From Symsagittifera roscoffensis (Eukaryota; Xenacoelomorpha; Acoela; Convolutidae), in the NCBI RefSeq assembly GCF_963678635.1, contig NC_087070.1:42199988-42263987 (forward strand): a stretch of 64,000 bases of DNA. The letters run 5' to 3'. Shown here in pieces: positions 31,281 to 42,679 of the stretch. The notes below the pieces were generated by a model, which was not told where the DNA came from, did no database searches, and saw nothing but the letters and a program-made list of their open reading frames with translations. The position numbers were made by a program, and so were the translations under genes. How positions within the stretch are numbered: position 1 is the stretch's first letter; every line of letters begins with the position of its first letter.

Positions 31281-32934
31281 GAAGTGCTGGAGGAAATTTT
31301 GGACAAATCCAAACACCCCGTGGACATAAACATGAAAGACGGCGACTTCAAGACTCCTTTGCACTTGGCTGTAATCCATGGAAAACAGAATTGTGTGAAG
31401 GTATTGGATAAATTTGACAAATAGAGTCAACAATTATAAATTTGATTCGAACAGACTTCTCACATTGATCGAATTGATTGAAAAACGTGTTGCCTAACCA
31501 ACTAATCCTGGAGTTCCTGGCAGATATTACAATTTTTTCAAAACGTTTTCTAAGTTATAGTTAAGGATAAACAGTTTTTCTTTTTAACTTTGCGCTATAT
31601 AACTATTTGAAAGTATTTCATAGCGGATAAATAAGTTATGAAAAAATCGGGGGAAGGGATAGATAACAACTTGAGAAATTTGGACAACTGCTAGGAACCC
31701 GTAGTTCATTAGTACTCTTATAACAAATCCGCAATTTTAAGCAAAAATATGACATATTTCTTATCGATTTAATCATTAAAAAATTGCATTCATTTGAAAC
31801 GTGAGCTGTTTTTCTGCCGATACTGATGAGCCGAGCTGTCAAAACTTTTCTAGGTACTGATGAGACACTCGGCCGACGCCACAATTCCTGACAATGACCC
31901 TGACGACGATACACGAATAGGAACGACACCACTCGGGTATTCAAAAGGGAATATGAGAAATCTTCTGAAAGAACTCATGTCGAAAAAATCAGACGGTCAA
32001 ACTAATGAATCGGCCTCCAAAAACAAAGCAAGCTCCACTGAAACTAAATCGGTTGTCCAAAAAGTTGCGGAAAACGAGAAAAGCGTAGAAAACGAGGTTG
32101 ATTCTGAGCAATATCATGAAGATAATATAGAAAAACCAGAGAACTCGGAAGACAAAAAGTCGTTTGACTTTTTCATATCATACTGTCATGCTAATAAAGA
32201 CCTCGTAAATCAAATAGACGAAGGCTTGAGCAAAAAAGACCCGAATTTGAAAATCTGGCGGGATATTCGAGAGACTTCAGGAGGCCAAGCACTGGGCGCC
32301 GAAATTGTGCAGGGCATCAAAAACTGCAGAGTTTTCCTGGCGATGTTTAGTTCTGAGTATTTGCAAAGTGATCCCTGCATGCGAGAAAACAGCTTGGCGG
32401 ATGCCCATCGGTACTTTTTTCTATTGGTCCGCCCATTAAATATTTGTATAGAGATAAAAAGCAAACAATTCAAAGATGAAAAAATGCTTCAGCATTTTTT
32501 TTGGCACGCAATCAAACGTTTGATTTGTGTTTCTTATTCAAAGAATGGTTTTTAATGGTCTAAAAATGTTGCTGAAATTCAGTTAGTACATTATTGAAAA
32601 ACAATTATCTTTTTTGCAAGTCTTAATGGTGTATGAGGGCAGTGGGGGGGGGGGGTTTGGGGCAGCAAAATAGTCAGTTTTGCTTTTTGCTAGCCTTAGA
32701 AAGTTCGCATAAGTTTAACAAGTTTGAGCGAACCAATAGAAAAACGCCACGTGTAGGAAACACATGGTGCCAGTGATGTTGGATAAAGAAACCAGTAAAA
32801 AGTGGATTGCTGATCTTCCGCCTGATTTGCAATATTTCTACTCCTCGAATCTGGTGAAATATCTGGTCGCTATTGACAACAATGGAAAGTTTAATCCAGC
32901 CGTGATAGACGAAATCCTAAACACAAAACAATAA
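31281..32934 (+). CDS. Ankyrin-repeat/TIR-domain protein, 3' part (rest of exon 6, exons 7-8)
   Basis: Exons: 31281-31400 (its first GAAG is the duplicated target site), 31854-32410, 32757-32934. Exon 6 holds the ankyrin repeat FKTPLHLAVIHGKQNCVK. Exon 7 finishes the repeats and adds a 65-residue Lys/Glu/Ser linker. It then starts a TIR domain at about residue 333 (FDFFISYCHANKDLVNQI, box 1), with CRVFLAMFSSEYLQSDPCMREN. Exon 8 closes the domain with HMVPVMLD and stops at 32934. The Glu in CMREN sits where NAD-cleaving TIR domains have their catalytic Glu; activity is not shown. An AATAAA signal overlaps the stop (32930-32935). Introns are GT-AG and phases agree. The uninterrupted gene would encode 474 residues. 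Confidence 0.85.
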
Positions 32935-33000
32935 AAATGTATAGATCTTGATAAAAAATATTCTGCTCGTTAAAATTTCTGAATTGTTACGGCTTTAGAT

Positions 33001-33427
33001 CAGGGGCGGATCTAGGATTTTCTCGAGGGGGGGGGGGGGATTTTCAAAAAAAATTGGAAAATTTTGACGACCTTTTTTTTTTTAGGTCGACCAAATTGAT
33101 TTTTCGAGCTCTCCCAAAGCACTGTTGTGCCCCTATTTCGGCTAAATTTTGTGCGCCGCAGGCAAATTTTTGAAAAAACAGTCAAAAAAGCCGTTTTTGG
33201 GCACTTTTTGAAAAATTTTGACAAAAAATCGCGTTTTTTTTGGCGCGCGCTCCCCCTCAAAGTTAGTATATATTGGCGCCAAAGGCGCCTTTAGAAAAAT
33301 TTTAGGGTCGGTCGGCCAAAAATGGATTTCTGAAAAAGTGTCAAAGGGGGGACCCTTTGGGTCGGCAGGGGGTCGAATCCCTGAAGGGGGGGAAGCGTCC
33401 GCCCCCCCCCCCCTAAATCCGCCCCTG
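33001..33427 (+). mobile_element. hAT-type MITE, complete copy 2
   Basis: Same family as 10740-11158, with CAGGGGCGGATCTAG / CTAAATCCGCCCCTG ends. A perfect 8-bp duplication CTTTAGAT stands at 32993-33000 and 33428-33435. It carries long G and C runs. It lies about 65 bases past the poly(A) signal of the ankyrin-TIR gene. Confidence 0.92.
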
Positions 33428-33435
33428 CTTTAGAT

Positions 33436-36059
33436 TTTTGCTGAAAAAAATGAAGTAAATTTTCAAATTTTTAATCTTAGCCTTCATCGACAGAGCATAA
33501 GTTTTATTGCGACTTTTCGGAAAATTCGAGATGGTTCTTGAAAACTTACGAGTGTTTAGTTGGCCGTTTTTGGCTGGCTTTTCTAATGCCATCTAAAAAC
33601 ATTGATGAACAAAATCAAAATCAAAAAAAATCTTCTGCAACTATGTGTTTAAAGCTGAAGGTGGTCGAAACTAAGATTACCGTGACGACACTATTTCAAA
33701 CTAGAATGATTAACGCGGACTATACTTTGTCCTATCCAAGCGTAAGCGAAGTGGTATCTTTCCAAATTGAACTGAGAAAAACATTTTTATTAAATCACGT
33801 GACGCCAACATTTTTTGCTTTGCACTTTACATTGTTTGAGTATACTTATTTCAGAAACAGAAGAGGATAAATTTTTCAATTTTTTTGCACTTTCGCAACA
33901 TTTTTTTAAATCTCAAAAAAACTTTATTGGCTTTAAAGAGTAGACCAAACAATCGAAGCTTCTTTATAAAAAAATAATCATAAAAGAAATCATAATAATC
34001 ATAATAATAATCATAATAATCGTAATCATAATAAACATAATATTAGTGGTTTCTGCGATTGGCAGAGGATCTATGAAAGGCTATCCAGCATGTCTGAGCT
34101 TATTCCGTTTCTGTTATTTCTTCACAATTTAGGCTTTTCTATTTTTTTGAACTAAGCCCCTGTTTTGCGAAAAAGGCCTCCCACAATATCATTGCCACAG
34201 CAGGGGATCAATTACACAATCTGACGATCCTAAAGTGAACGCCAAACTATCTATAAAATAACCTCTATGCTAAGTGTCTTTTGATACTAGGAATCCTGAT
34301 TAGCTAAAAATTTAATTAGGTCCCATTTGGACATTCAGCCTCTAAAAAGTAGGCGTTTAGTATTTACAAAAATTCTAAAAAAGAACTTGACTTTATATGT
34401 GTTTTGTCAAGAATTGCTATCACATATTTTGCTTGTATTATTTGAGCATTAAAAAAAATTCCTGTTACGTAAATTTAGTCCATTGAAGGACAGATTTAAG
34501 TCCATTTAAGGATAAGAAATCCAAAGTTTGAGTAACATAACAAAAAACAACAATTGTGTACACACAAATTTTAAACATTGTCAGATAATTTTAGATAAAA
34601 AATCATCTATTCAAAAAATATGGTCTACTAGCAAAGTCGTTAAAGTCTGTAACAATAAATTCAATTTATTATAGAAAAAACAAACAAAACAAAAAATTGT
34701 CAGCCTAAATTGTCTTTTTTTTAAATAAAATAACACGATTCAAGTGCTCGTGCATAATTTTTGCAAAGAGGCATTTTTTCTCCAAATTTTTAATTCAGTT
34801 GTATCAAGTTTCTTTTCTATTTCCGTCGAAATCTCTGAAAAAATTTTTCGGCAAATTGTTTGTGCTAAATGCAAGTTTTCTAGAGGGATATACAATAAGG
34901 GTTTTTTGTAAAAAAAAAATCAGAGCGTCTGGACAAAATTTTTCCTTCCGAAAACATTTGTAGAAAAAATAACGTTGGTAACCAGAAATGGCTGTTGAAG
35001 TATAGCAACAAGAGGGATTCATCGAAAAAAGTTAGTAATCAGAGTTGAGTATTAATGATTGACAACCCTAAATAATTTATAAATAGAAGCAAACTCGTTT
35101 CAACCAACTTTAAATAAAGCTCAAGCCTTGCAAGAAAAAATAAATCCAGGTTTGATTAATGAAAACCAAGTTTTGAAACCTATCAAAAACAAACTGCCAT
35201 GCAAACGTACAAGGCATTGGCTCTCATTTTGCCTGATTTTTCTTCCTTTTTCTCCAACAGACATAAAAAATTTTAAATAACTTTTGCTCAGCCTAGAAAT
35301 TTGATACTACACAAAAAGCTTGTTTGTCCTCTTATTTTCGAAACAAATGAATTGACTCGTTTTAATTGGTTAATTTTGATCTAAAATCCACAAAAAAAAA
35401 TAACACCATAAACAAAGCTGTAAATCTCCAATAAATTTTTTGTCCTGACCAGTTTTAGTCCAAAGTTCACCGAACGTGATTGAAAATTTTGTTTTGGTTC
35501 ATTTCATCCGGTTGTTTAATATCAATACCGTTGAGGCTTCTTCAGCTCAAAATGCAGTGATAAAAAACAAGCGTGAATTGAAAATCAACTTAATGAAACA
35601 TTGCATCAGTTTTCAGCAAACTTTTGCCCTACTAAATAAAGAATCACGTCAATAGCCCAAATATTTGTGAAATGAGAGAAGTTCTTATAATAAACATGTT
35701 TTGAAGATTTAGAATTCAAAATATTGGTCACATTATATTGCTCATACTCTTTTGTGACTATATCTCTAACATATTAATACCTCAGTACTAGCAAAATCTG
35801 GTACTTATGTCTCAAATTAAAAATCAAACTCCATTTTTATCGAAACTGAAAAAATTTCAATTAAATGCAATTTCATTGCAGTTCAATCATGACTAGTCGG
35901 GCTTGCACATGATATGTCACTATATATTCTGTAATTTCATTGACTGTTAATTCAATTTTGAGTTTTAAAAAAACACTCCCGAGATCAGAGTTCTTTCCAC
36001 GTTCACTGGTCGAACAATTGATGTTGAGAACAAAAAAATGTTGAAATTATAGTTTATTT
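33436..36059. other. AT-rich intergenic DNA between the ankyrin-TIR and NICN1 3' ends
   Basis: No gene supported. A 110-codon plus-strand frame at 33538-33870 has some coding-like wording but no motif or splice support. An (AATCAT)n-like microsatellite is at about 33976-34043. The rest is A/T-rich without visible repeats. Confidence 0.5.
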
Positions 36060-39000
36060 TTAATTATACGACAATAAATTAATCTCGTAACTTCCTTCTA
36101 CGTCGAATCTTCCGATTGTCTCGGTATGTTTAACCCTGGAATACAGTTCAGTCAGTGCCCACATATTCTGAAGAATCGATCCTACTTTTTCGGCTCTCAA
36201 TTCTAAACCCCTTCTCGAATTCTGTGGTTTTGTTGTCTTCGACAAGGATGAAATTTCTTGTGAGTTTGAATCCTCCTGTTCTGGGTTTTTAGTTGAACTG
36301 TCCTTATTTTGCTCGCTAATTTCTTTGAGGGTCGTTACAAGCGAATGAGCAAGAGCTAAATAACACACAAAGAAGTCAGCTTTTTGACGCTTATTGTCTT
36401 CAAATTGGAAACTAATTATTTGAGTCTTTCAATCTAGAAAAACATTGCAGAAAGATATTTAACAAAGACAAAAACCAAGAACAGAGACTATCCTTTGCTT
36501 TTTATGGAAAACCGCCTTTGTTCCCCTATGATTAAGAATTACATGATTCAAATTTAAAGGTAAATTCTAGTTGTGTTTATGGGCTACGAAAGGCTGCTTC
36601 ACCTTTAAGCAAACGACTAGAACTAGAACATTTGAACTTTGGATTGAGACCCTGAAATAAACCCTAGCATATCCTGATGCTACTCCTGGAAAAATCAAAA
36701 ATCCTCTTCTAAATCTTCATCTCTTTTTGACCATACAATTACTTCCAAGAAATGGATCTTACTTGGAAACAATTTACGTGATATCTTCTTGTAATTACAA
36801 CATAAATACCTTGTTTCCCTGTGCTTGTATTTCATCTCTAAGCTGGAGCAATAACTAGAAGTATATTAGAGACTGTATACCTGAGTTGTGGTCCTGATTG
36901 TTTTTGGCCTCCTGTTCGAAGTGTAGGTTCTCAATGTCGAAATTTGTCCAGTAGGGAGACGGTTGTCTGATTATCAGTCTGAACTGCACCACGTCTCTGC
37001 TGAATTGTCTCATCACGTCTCTAAAATCCAAAACAATTTTTTTCAGAAAAGTTTCTTCTCAAAGAAGATCATCTATATTAGAAAACTTAAGCTTCAGAGG
37101 TGGATTTGGGCAAGAGGCTATAGGAGACACGCTTTCCATCGGGGATTCGTCCTCCTGATCGCTCAAAGTTCCCCACTTTTTGTACCATTTGCGACATTAA
37201 TTTTGGTTTTGATCCAACAACATTAAAAATTTTCCAATATGCTAAATTTGAGAAAGATGTAGGGTTGGTCATAAAGAATCTTAGCCAGTCTTTTCAGCCA
37301 GATTTTCTACGGTGCAACAAACATGGACTTCTGTAGGAAATTTTGTTTTTTGGGAGAGCTCAGAAAATCAATTACATTTATCGGCAAAAATTAACCAATA
37401 TTTTTGAAGCAATTCTTCTGTCAAGAAATACTTCGTTCTACCTCTGGAAAGATATTTAAAAAGGAAGTGCATAATTTCGAGAAAAAAAACAAAAAGAATG
37501 TCCATTAAATGAAAGTTTTTCAGCTCGAAAAAAAAAATTGTTCAAAAACAATTTTTTAGAAAAACTTCATTAAATGGCTATTAACACAAGTATTTGCAAT
37601 AAACTAGCACGTTAATTAATTTGCGCCTCTCAAAAAGAAAATTTTCTTGTAAAGTGTTGTATTTTTGGCGTAATGTATCAAAACGTGTAGAAACGTATGA
37701 GGTATAAAGCGGAAATTGAAAAGAGGAAAAAGCTATAATTGTTTTTTAATACCTTGTTATGACAAATGTTTTCTGTGAGCCTTCTTCTGAATTTGGATTC
37801 GGCATCAGTGGGAAATTCTTTAGCACCGTTTTCCATTTGGAAGTGATTTTTGAGATCCCTGCCGACGTCTGCAGGGCCTCGCGACTGGGTTCTCTGCCGA
37901 CCATGGTCACTCCTGACGAGTTGCTCTGTTGGGGTGTTTTGGATGTTTGGCTTCCATTCGTGCTGTCTTTGCACTTGACTAAAATATAGAACAAGTAAGC
38001 CAGAGATTAAAAATAAGGAAATTTGTTCCATAAAAGTCTACTAAGTGCATGAATTGTTAACTTTTTAGCATTATAAAAAAATCATGGGGCAATTTCAGAA
38101 GCAATTACATATGTTATCAATTTAGGATTTAAAATAACTCGAAAATAGATGTTTTTTGTCCAGAAACCTCAATACATACTCAAGAGGACAAAATTAAACG
38201 CAAATCCAAGTTTTTAATGTCTGAAATGACTAACTCTAAAGACCATTTTGGACAAAAAATAATTTGAATTTTCACAAAGACTTTATGCAAACCAAGAGGG
38301 GGAGGGTTCTCATGCTGGAGAGACCGAATGCTGGAAAAATTTCAAACAAATAAAATCGCTACGCGTTCTTTTTGGCTAAATGCTTTCCTCACAAAATCGA
38401 ACTCAATATTAACAGAAAATGATACAATAATATAATAGATGCCGACATAATAGGTGCAGATATAATAAATTTAGTTTTTTGTTTTTCCATTTTTCCTAAA
38501 TCGGTTTTCTTGAAATATTAAAATTATTCCAATCCGCCTTTGGTCCATCATTATTTTCATTCATCTGCTTATTATCTAATCGGTCAATATTAACACTAAT
38601 GGCCTGGGTTTATTTGCTTCCTTTGAGGTTTTTGCAATTTTCCTGAGATTTTCGAATACTCAATTCTGATTGGCTGAAAATAAGCCAAAATAAATTTCAA
38701 GCATTCGGTCCCTCCGGCATGAGGGGCGCCACCGACCAAGAGCAATTGATCTGAACTACGCTCTATGAAACTATCAATAACTAATTTCAAAGACTTATCA
38801 ATGTATTTTCTCATCTGCCCCAAGTTTTGCATCGTAGTGAACTCTTTCTCAAATAAGCGGAGTAGAAAAGATGTTCATGCCAAGTGAAAGATTTTCAGCG
38901 AGAAAAATGAAATAAATAGTGTAACAACCAGGCCCCGGATAAAAGTTGAAATAAAAACGGCTTTTAGTTAACTAAATAGTTGAGGAAAAAGCATCAAAAT

Positions 39001-41704
39001 AGTTACAAAAAAGTTAATTAAAATTCATTGTTTCACAGTGATTTGTTACTATAACAAAACAAAATCATCTTTAAAGAAGTCTCAGTCAATGAATGTCGTG
39101 TATCAGACAAAACATCCGCGTATTTTGAAAAAGATCTCTCGTCGTCGCAGCTTTCAAGTGGCATCTTTTTTGCAGCAAGACAGTCTTTTGCATTCCATGT
39201 TGAAACCCGGTAATCAACAGGAATAGGGGTTCCGGACTCCAATTTTCTTGCCACTTGGATAATCTCTGTTAGTCCCGTGTTCTTCTTCAAAATTTGAGAA
39301 AGTTTTTGTTTTCCAATTTCATGGACCAAATTTTGTTGTAACTCGGTCAAGTGTCTGATCGATTCTTCCAAACTCATACGACCAGGCCCCGGATAAAAGT
39401 TGAAATAAAAACGGCTTTTAGTTAACTAAATAGTTGAGGAAAAAGCATCAAAATAGTTACAAAAAAGTTAATTAAAATTCATTGTTTCACAGTGATTTGT
39501 TACTATAACAAAACAAAATCATCTTTAAAGAAGTCTCAGTCAATGAATGTCGTGTATCAGACAAAACATCCGCGTATTTTGAAAAAGATCTCTCGACGTC
39601 GCAGCTTTCAAGTGGCATCTTTTTTGCAGCAAGACAGTCTTTTGCATTCCATGTTGAAACCCGGTAATCAACAGGAATAGGGGTTCCGGACTCCAATTTT
39701 CTTGCCACTTGGATAATCTCTGTTAGTCCCGTGTTCTTCTTCAAAATTTGAGAAAGTTTTTGTTTTCCAATTTCATGGACCAAATTTTGTTGTAACTCGG
39801 TCAAGTGTCTGATCGATTCTTCCAAACTCATACGACTCTGCAGAATTTTAATGGAACGTGATAGAATTTTGTAGTTTGAAGTAATGCAACAAAGCTGCCC
39901 CTCGAGCTGTGAAAAATTTTCTTCGAGTATTTCACAAAGGACTTCCAAAGCGGAAGAGTCAGTAATACCACTTTCTTTCAATGAGGGCAACATTTCCCGG
40001 AAAACTTCCAAATTTTCGGTATAATAGTAAACGGCTTCCAACCAGGTCCCCCATCTGGTAATAACAGGCCTGGGAGGTGGTTTCAATGCAGGCGCATAGT
40101 TTTTGAAATACTGGCGGTTTTTAGGCGATTTTCGGAACAACTTTTTGGCGTGCAGTATAAACTTGTCAACGACAGGAAAGTTTAGCCGTACCTTGTCCGC
40201 CACATTGTGGAGCCCGTGCATAACGCAAACAATGTGGATCATTTTTGGAAAAATATTTCTGAGAGTGTCTTTATACGCTTTTTTCATATAAGCTGCCCCG
40301 TCGGTGATAAACCCAAGAACAGAATCATAAGGAATTCCTTGTGGAAAAAGTAATGTAAGCGAATTAACAACTGTTTGCGAAATCGTGGTGTTGTTAGTTT
40401 GTGATAAAAACACGGTATCCAAAATATAAGGGTCGTAATCGAAATCAGGGTCCAGAATCCCAACAATTACATTTGCAACACTCTTCTTAATCGGCCCAGT
40501 TTGTCCATGTAAACTTTTTCCATGTAATTTTTTCGTAATGTCGATTCGTCGGGCACTTTGTCTTTAGTGTGGTATTTTGCTAAGAAAGCCCTAACAACTG
40601 GGTCACTGATAGCGTTGAAAGCAATATTTCCACTAATCAGAGCAGCACATAAGTCTGCGGAATATTGACAGGACACCGGAGAATCAAACTGAAGAAAACT
40701 CTGTGTACTTGTTGTTCTCCATTTTTCGTTTTCTTTGTGTATCGTGGATTTCAAATGCTGTAAAACATGGCCTCTCTGGTCTGAGCTGACCGATTTCTCG
40801 CATGCGGTACACATTAAAAGCCCTTTGTCCGCTTTAAAAACGGTAAATTCTGACGCGTATTTGCGAGCACGAGTCGCAGGGTTATCTTTAGTTTTTGGCA
40901 TGTCAGTTTTGTTCGGTTCAATATTAACACAACTGTCGTGTCTGGCTTGCGTGGCTGGATGACGAAACAAAAGCAAACACAGCGGCAACTAGCGGAAAGC
41001 GCGGGAACACATTTCTGAGAAAACGAATTTCGTCTGCGACCTTTTAGCAAACTTATTCAGATTGCTACAAGCGATGCAGAAACCTATTTCTTAGAAATAG
41101 TTAAAATAAAAGTACAAACCAACAAAAAGTTACTTCCATCTTTTTTTGTTAAAAAAGTTAGTTAACTACGAATAATAGTTATTTAACTAATATCCGGGGC
41201 CTGGTAACAACTATACTAAACTCAGCTGTTTCTTACAATTTCACGCGTTTTGAAAAAATTAGTGTGGGTGATGAAAATAGGCAAATTCAGACCCGGAGAA
41301 AATTGGTAACTTTTTGAAATTAAATATTGATTGTTTCATGGAAGGCAGCTTTGATCATTTGCTCTTAGTCTATGTAAAAAATTTGCTGAAAATCGAAGTA
41401 CAGGTTGTCCGAAAAGGACTTTAAAAAAGAGCATTTTAGAGAGTAAAAACCTGAATTTTCGCATAATTTTGTCCAGTAGTGTGAAAATTTGTGAGAATTG
41501 TTTGAGTGTACCTTTGAGTGTTATGAATGCAGTGTAGTTGTTTTTGAAGGACATTTGGCTGAAGGGGAAGGAGGAGACAGTGGGAAACATGACGTCAATC
41601 ACCGCCACCCCCGAGTGAGTGAGGTCGGAGGGGTCGGATTGGGAGACAGACAGGTAGACTGGCTTCTTCACAAACCACGATAAGCTACACTGGCTCGGCG
41701 GCAT
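36060..41704 (-). CDS. NICN1: Nicolin-1 (NICN1), tubulin polyglutamylase complex subunit, four exons
   Basis: Exons in gene order: 41704-41512, 37978-37753, 37020-36881, 36355-36060; total 284 codons. Junction phases agree (1, 2, 1) and all three introns are GT-AG. Exon 1 encodes the SGVAVIDVMFPTVSSFPF and SFKNNYTAFITLK segment. Exon 2 gives PLMPNPNSEEGSQ, exon 3 RLIIRQPSPYWTNFDIENL, and exon 4 NMWALTELYSRVKHTETIGR followed by DVEGSYEINLLSYN at the C-terminus. These match mammalian nicolin-1 block by block. Nicolin-1 belongs to the neuronal/ciliary complex that adds glutamates to tubulin. At 284 residues it is longer than the human protein (about 213); the extra length is in the Ser/Thr-rich insert of exon 2 and the start of exon 4. 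Intron 1 carries a hAT transposon. No frameshift seen. Confidence 0.9.
37097..37400 (-). mobile_element. Decayed MITE copy in NICN1 intron 2
   Basis: Starts cagaggtggatttggg and contains catcggggattcgtcctcctg and gggagagctcagaaaatcaatt, degraded versions of blocks in the CAGGGGCGGAT MITE read in reverse. Confidence 0.5.
38290..38750. repeat. Diverged inverted repeat in NICN1 intron 1
   Basis: Arms of about 50 bases at 38298-38345 and (inverted) 38695-38745 share ctcatgc.ggag.gaccgaatgct.gaaa. An open frame of 78 codons over the right arm (38596-38832, minus) looks protein-like but has no supported splice partner. Confidence 0.5.
38929..39836. repeat. 454-bp tandem duplication of the hAT 3' end
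   Basis: Two near-identical units, each beginning with the terminal repeat CAGGCCCC. The copies differ by a few bases, e.g. cgtcgtcgcag versus cgacgtcgcag. Each carries the last 114 codons of the transposase. Confidence 0.95.
39487..40988 (-). pseudogene. hAT transposase, frameshifted and internally deleted
   Basis: Minus-strand segment 40988-40467 encodes the N-terminus with a BED-type zinc finger (CTACEK...HLKSTIH) and STLRKNY. Segment about 40480-39487 encodes the rest (FITDGAAYMKKAY, HGLHNVADKV, TRWGTWLEAVYYY) up to the C-terminal dimerisation motif ESCDVERSFSKYADVLSDTR. The two are in different frames near 40470-40480. Compared with the family, the stretch carrying the first catalytic Asp between RKNYMEKVY and the VANVIVG block is missing. 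The protein is therefore not functional as it stands. An extra copy of its C-terminus lies at 39033-39377. Confidence 0.85.
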
Positions 41705-42679
41705 TTCTCAATCGTTGGTGCAATTATTGGCAATTAGTTTGCAAATTTGGTAAGATAGAAATCTTCTGCAAAAAAACGGTAAGAATTGAATTTAGACCAG
41801 AATTATATACTTTTTACAGTTCTATGTTAGGTAGTTTGACTGTAGCTCTGATTTTGAAGTCTTTTTAAAATCACGCTGCAAAAATAAGATGCAATATGTA
41901 ATCAAAAGCCATGGAAGAAATAATAAATAAAAGAGTCAATTTGGTTAGTTTGACAATCTGTGGTTACAGACAATTGATCCACGAAGATAATTGTTATTGA
42001 CGTTAATGAAGATAAATTAAATAATTTCTTTGTTTAAAAACCGAAGTTAAAAATCTATTTAATTTCGAAAAGTATTAAAATGTTTAAGCAAAGATCTCCA
42101 AAAATACGCGTGGCTGATTTTCAATGTTTTTAATCTATATCATTTGTTTACAACATTCAAATCTATACAAATAAAAATGGTCTGTTTATGCACGTGAACC
42201 ATTGAACAGTTCAATTCAAACGTTTTATAAAATCACCTGTTTTTTACCTTTCATATGCATATTCATCACATACATTTTTCTTCATACCATTCTGAAGAAA
42301 CAAACGTATTTAATCGAACCATTTTTTTCTTCATATGGCCGATGAATTCAATTATTGCACTAACTTAATGTGTTAGGGTTTAATAAATTTTGAGTTTATT
42401 ATAAATTATTGTAAGCATTTACATTATAAAATCAAAAAGATCAGCTTGCTTTGATTAAAAAATATTTCTTCAGTAAAGTTTGTTAGAGTTATTATAAAAA
42501 CAATAAAAAGAAATCTTCGCAGTTTCTGCGAAAAAAAAAGTCATCCAAAATTTTATTGCAAATTTCGGCAAAAAAATAGAAAAAAAAGTTTTTTTCCTAA
42601 TTATAAAAGCTTTAAATATTATTAACAATTAATCTGTTAAAATTGTTAACAGTTTATATCTTTTACTGTTAAAATAAAG
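41705..42679. promoter_or_regulatory. Shared upstream region between NICN1 and DNAJC27
   Basis: 975 bp separate the two start codons, which face away from each other. AT-rich, with no ORF. No TATA or motif can be pinned down. A bidirectional promoter is the simple reading. Confidence 0.4.

Larger units (their letters stand above)
38929..41203 (-). mobile_element. hAT transposon with duplicated terminus, inside NICN1 intron 1
   Basis: 13-bp perfect inverted ends CAGGCCCCGGATA and a perfect 8-bp target duplication GTAACAAC (38921-38928, 41204-41211) define it. The left 454 bp (38929-39382) are repeated directly as 39383-39836, so three copies of the terminal repeat exist. The transposase is on the minus strand and is broken. 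Confidence 0.93.
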
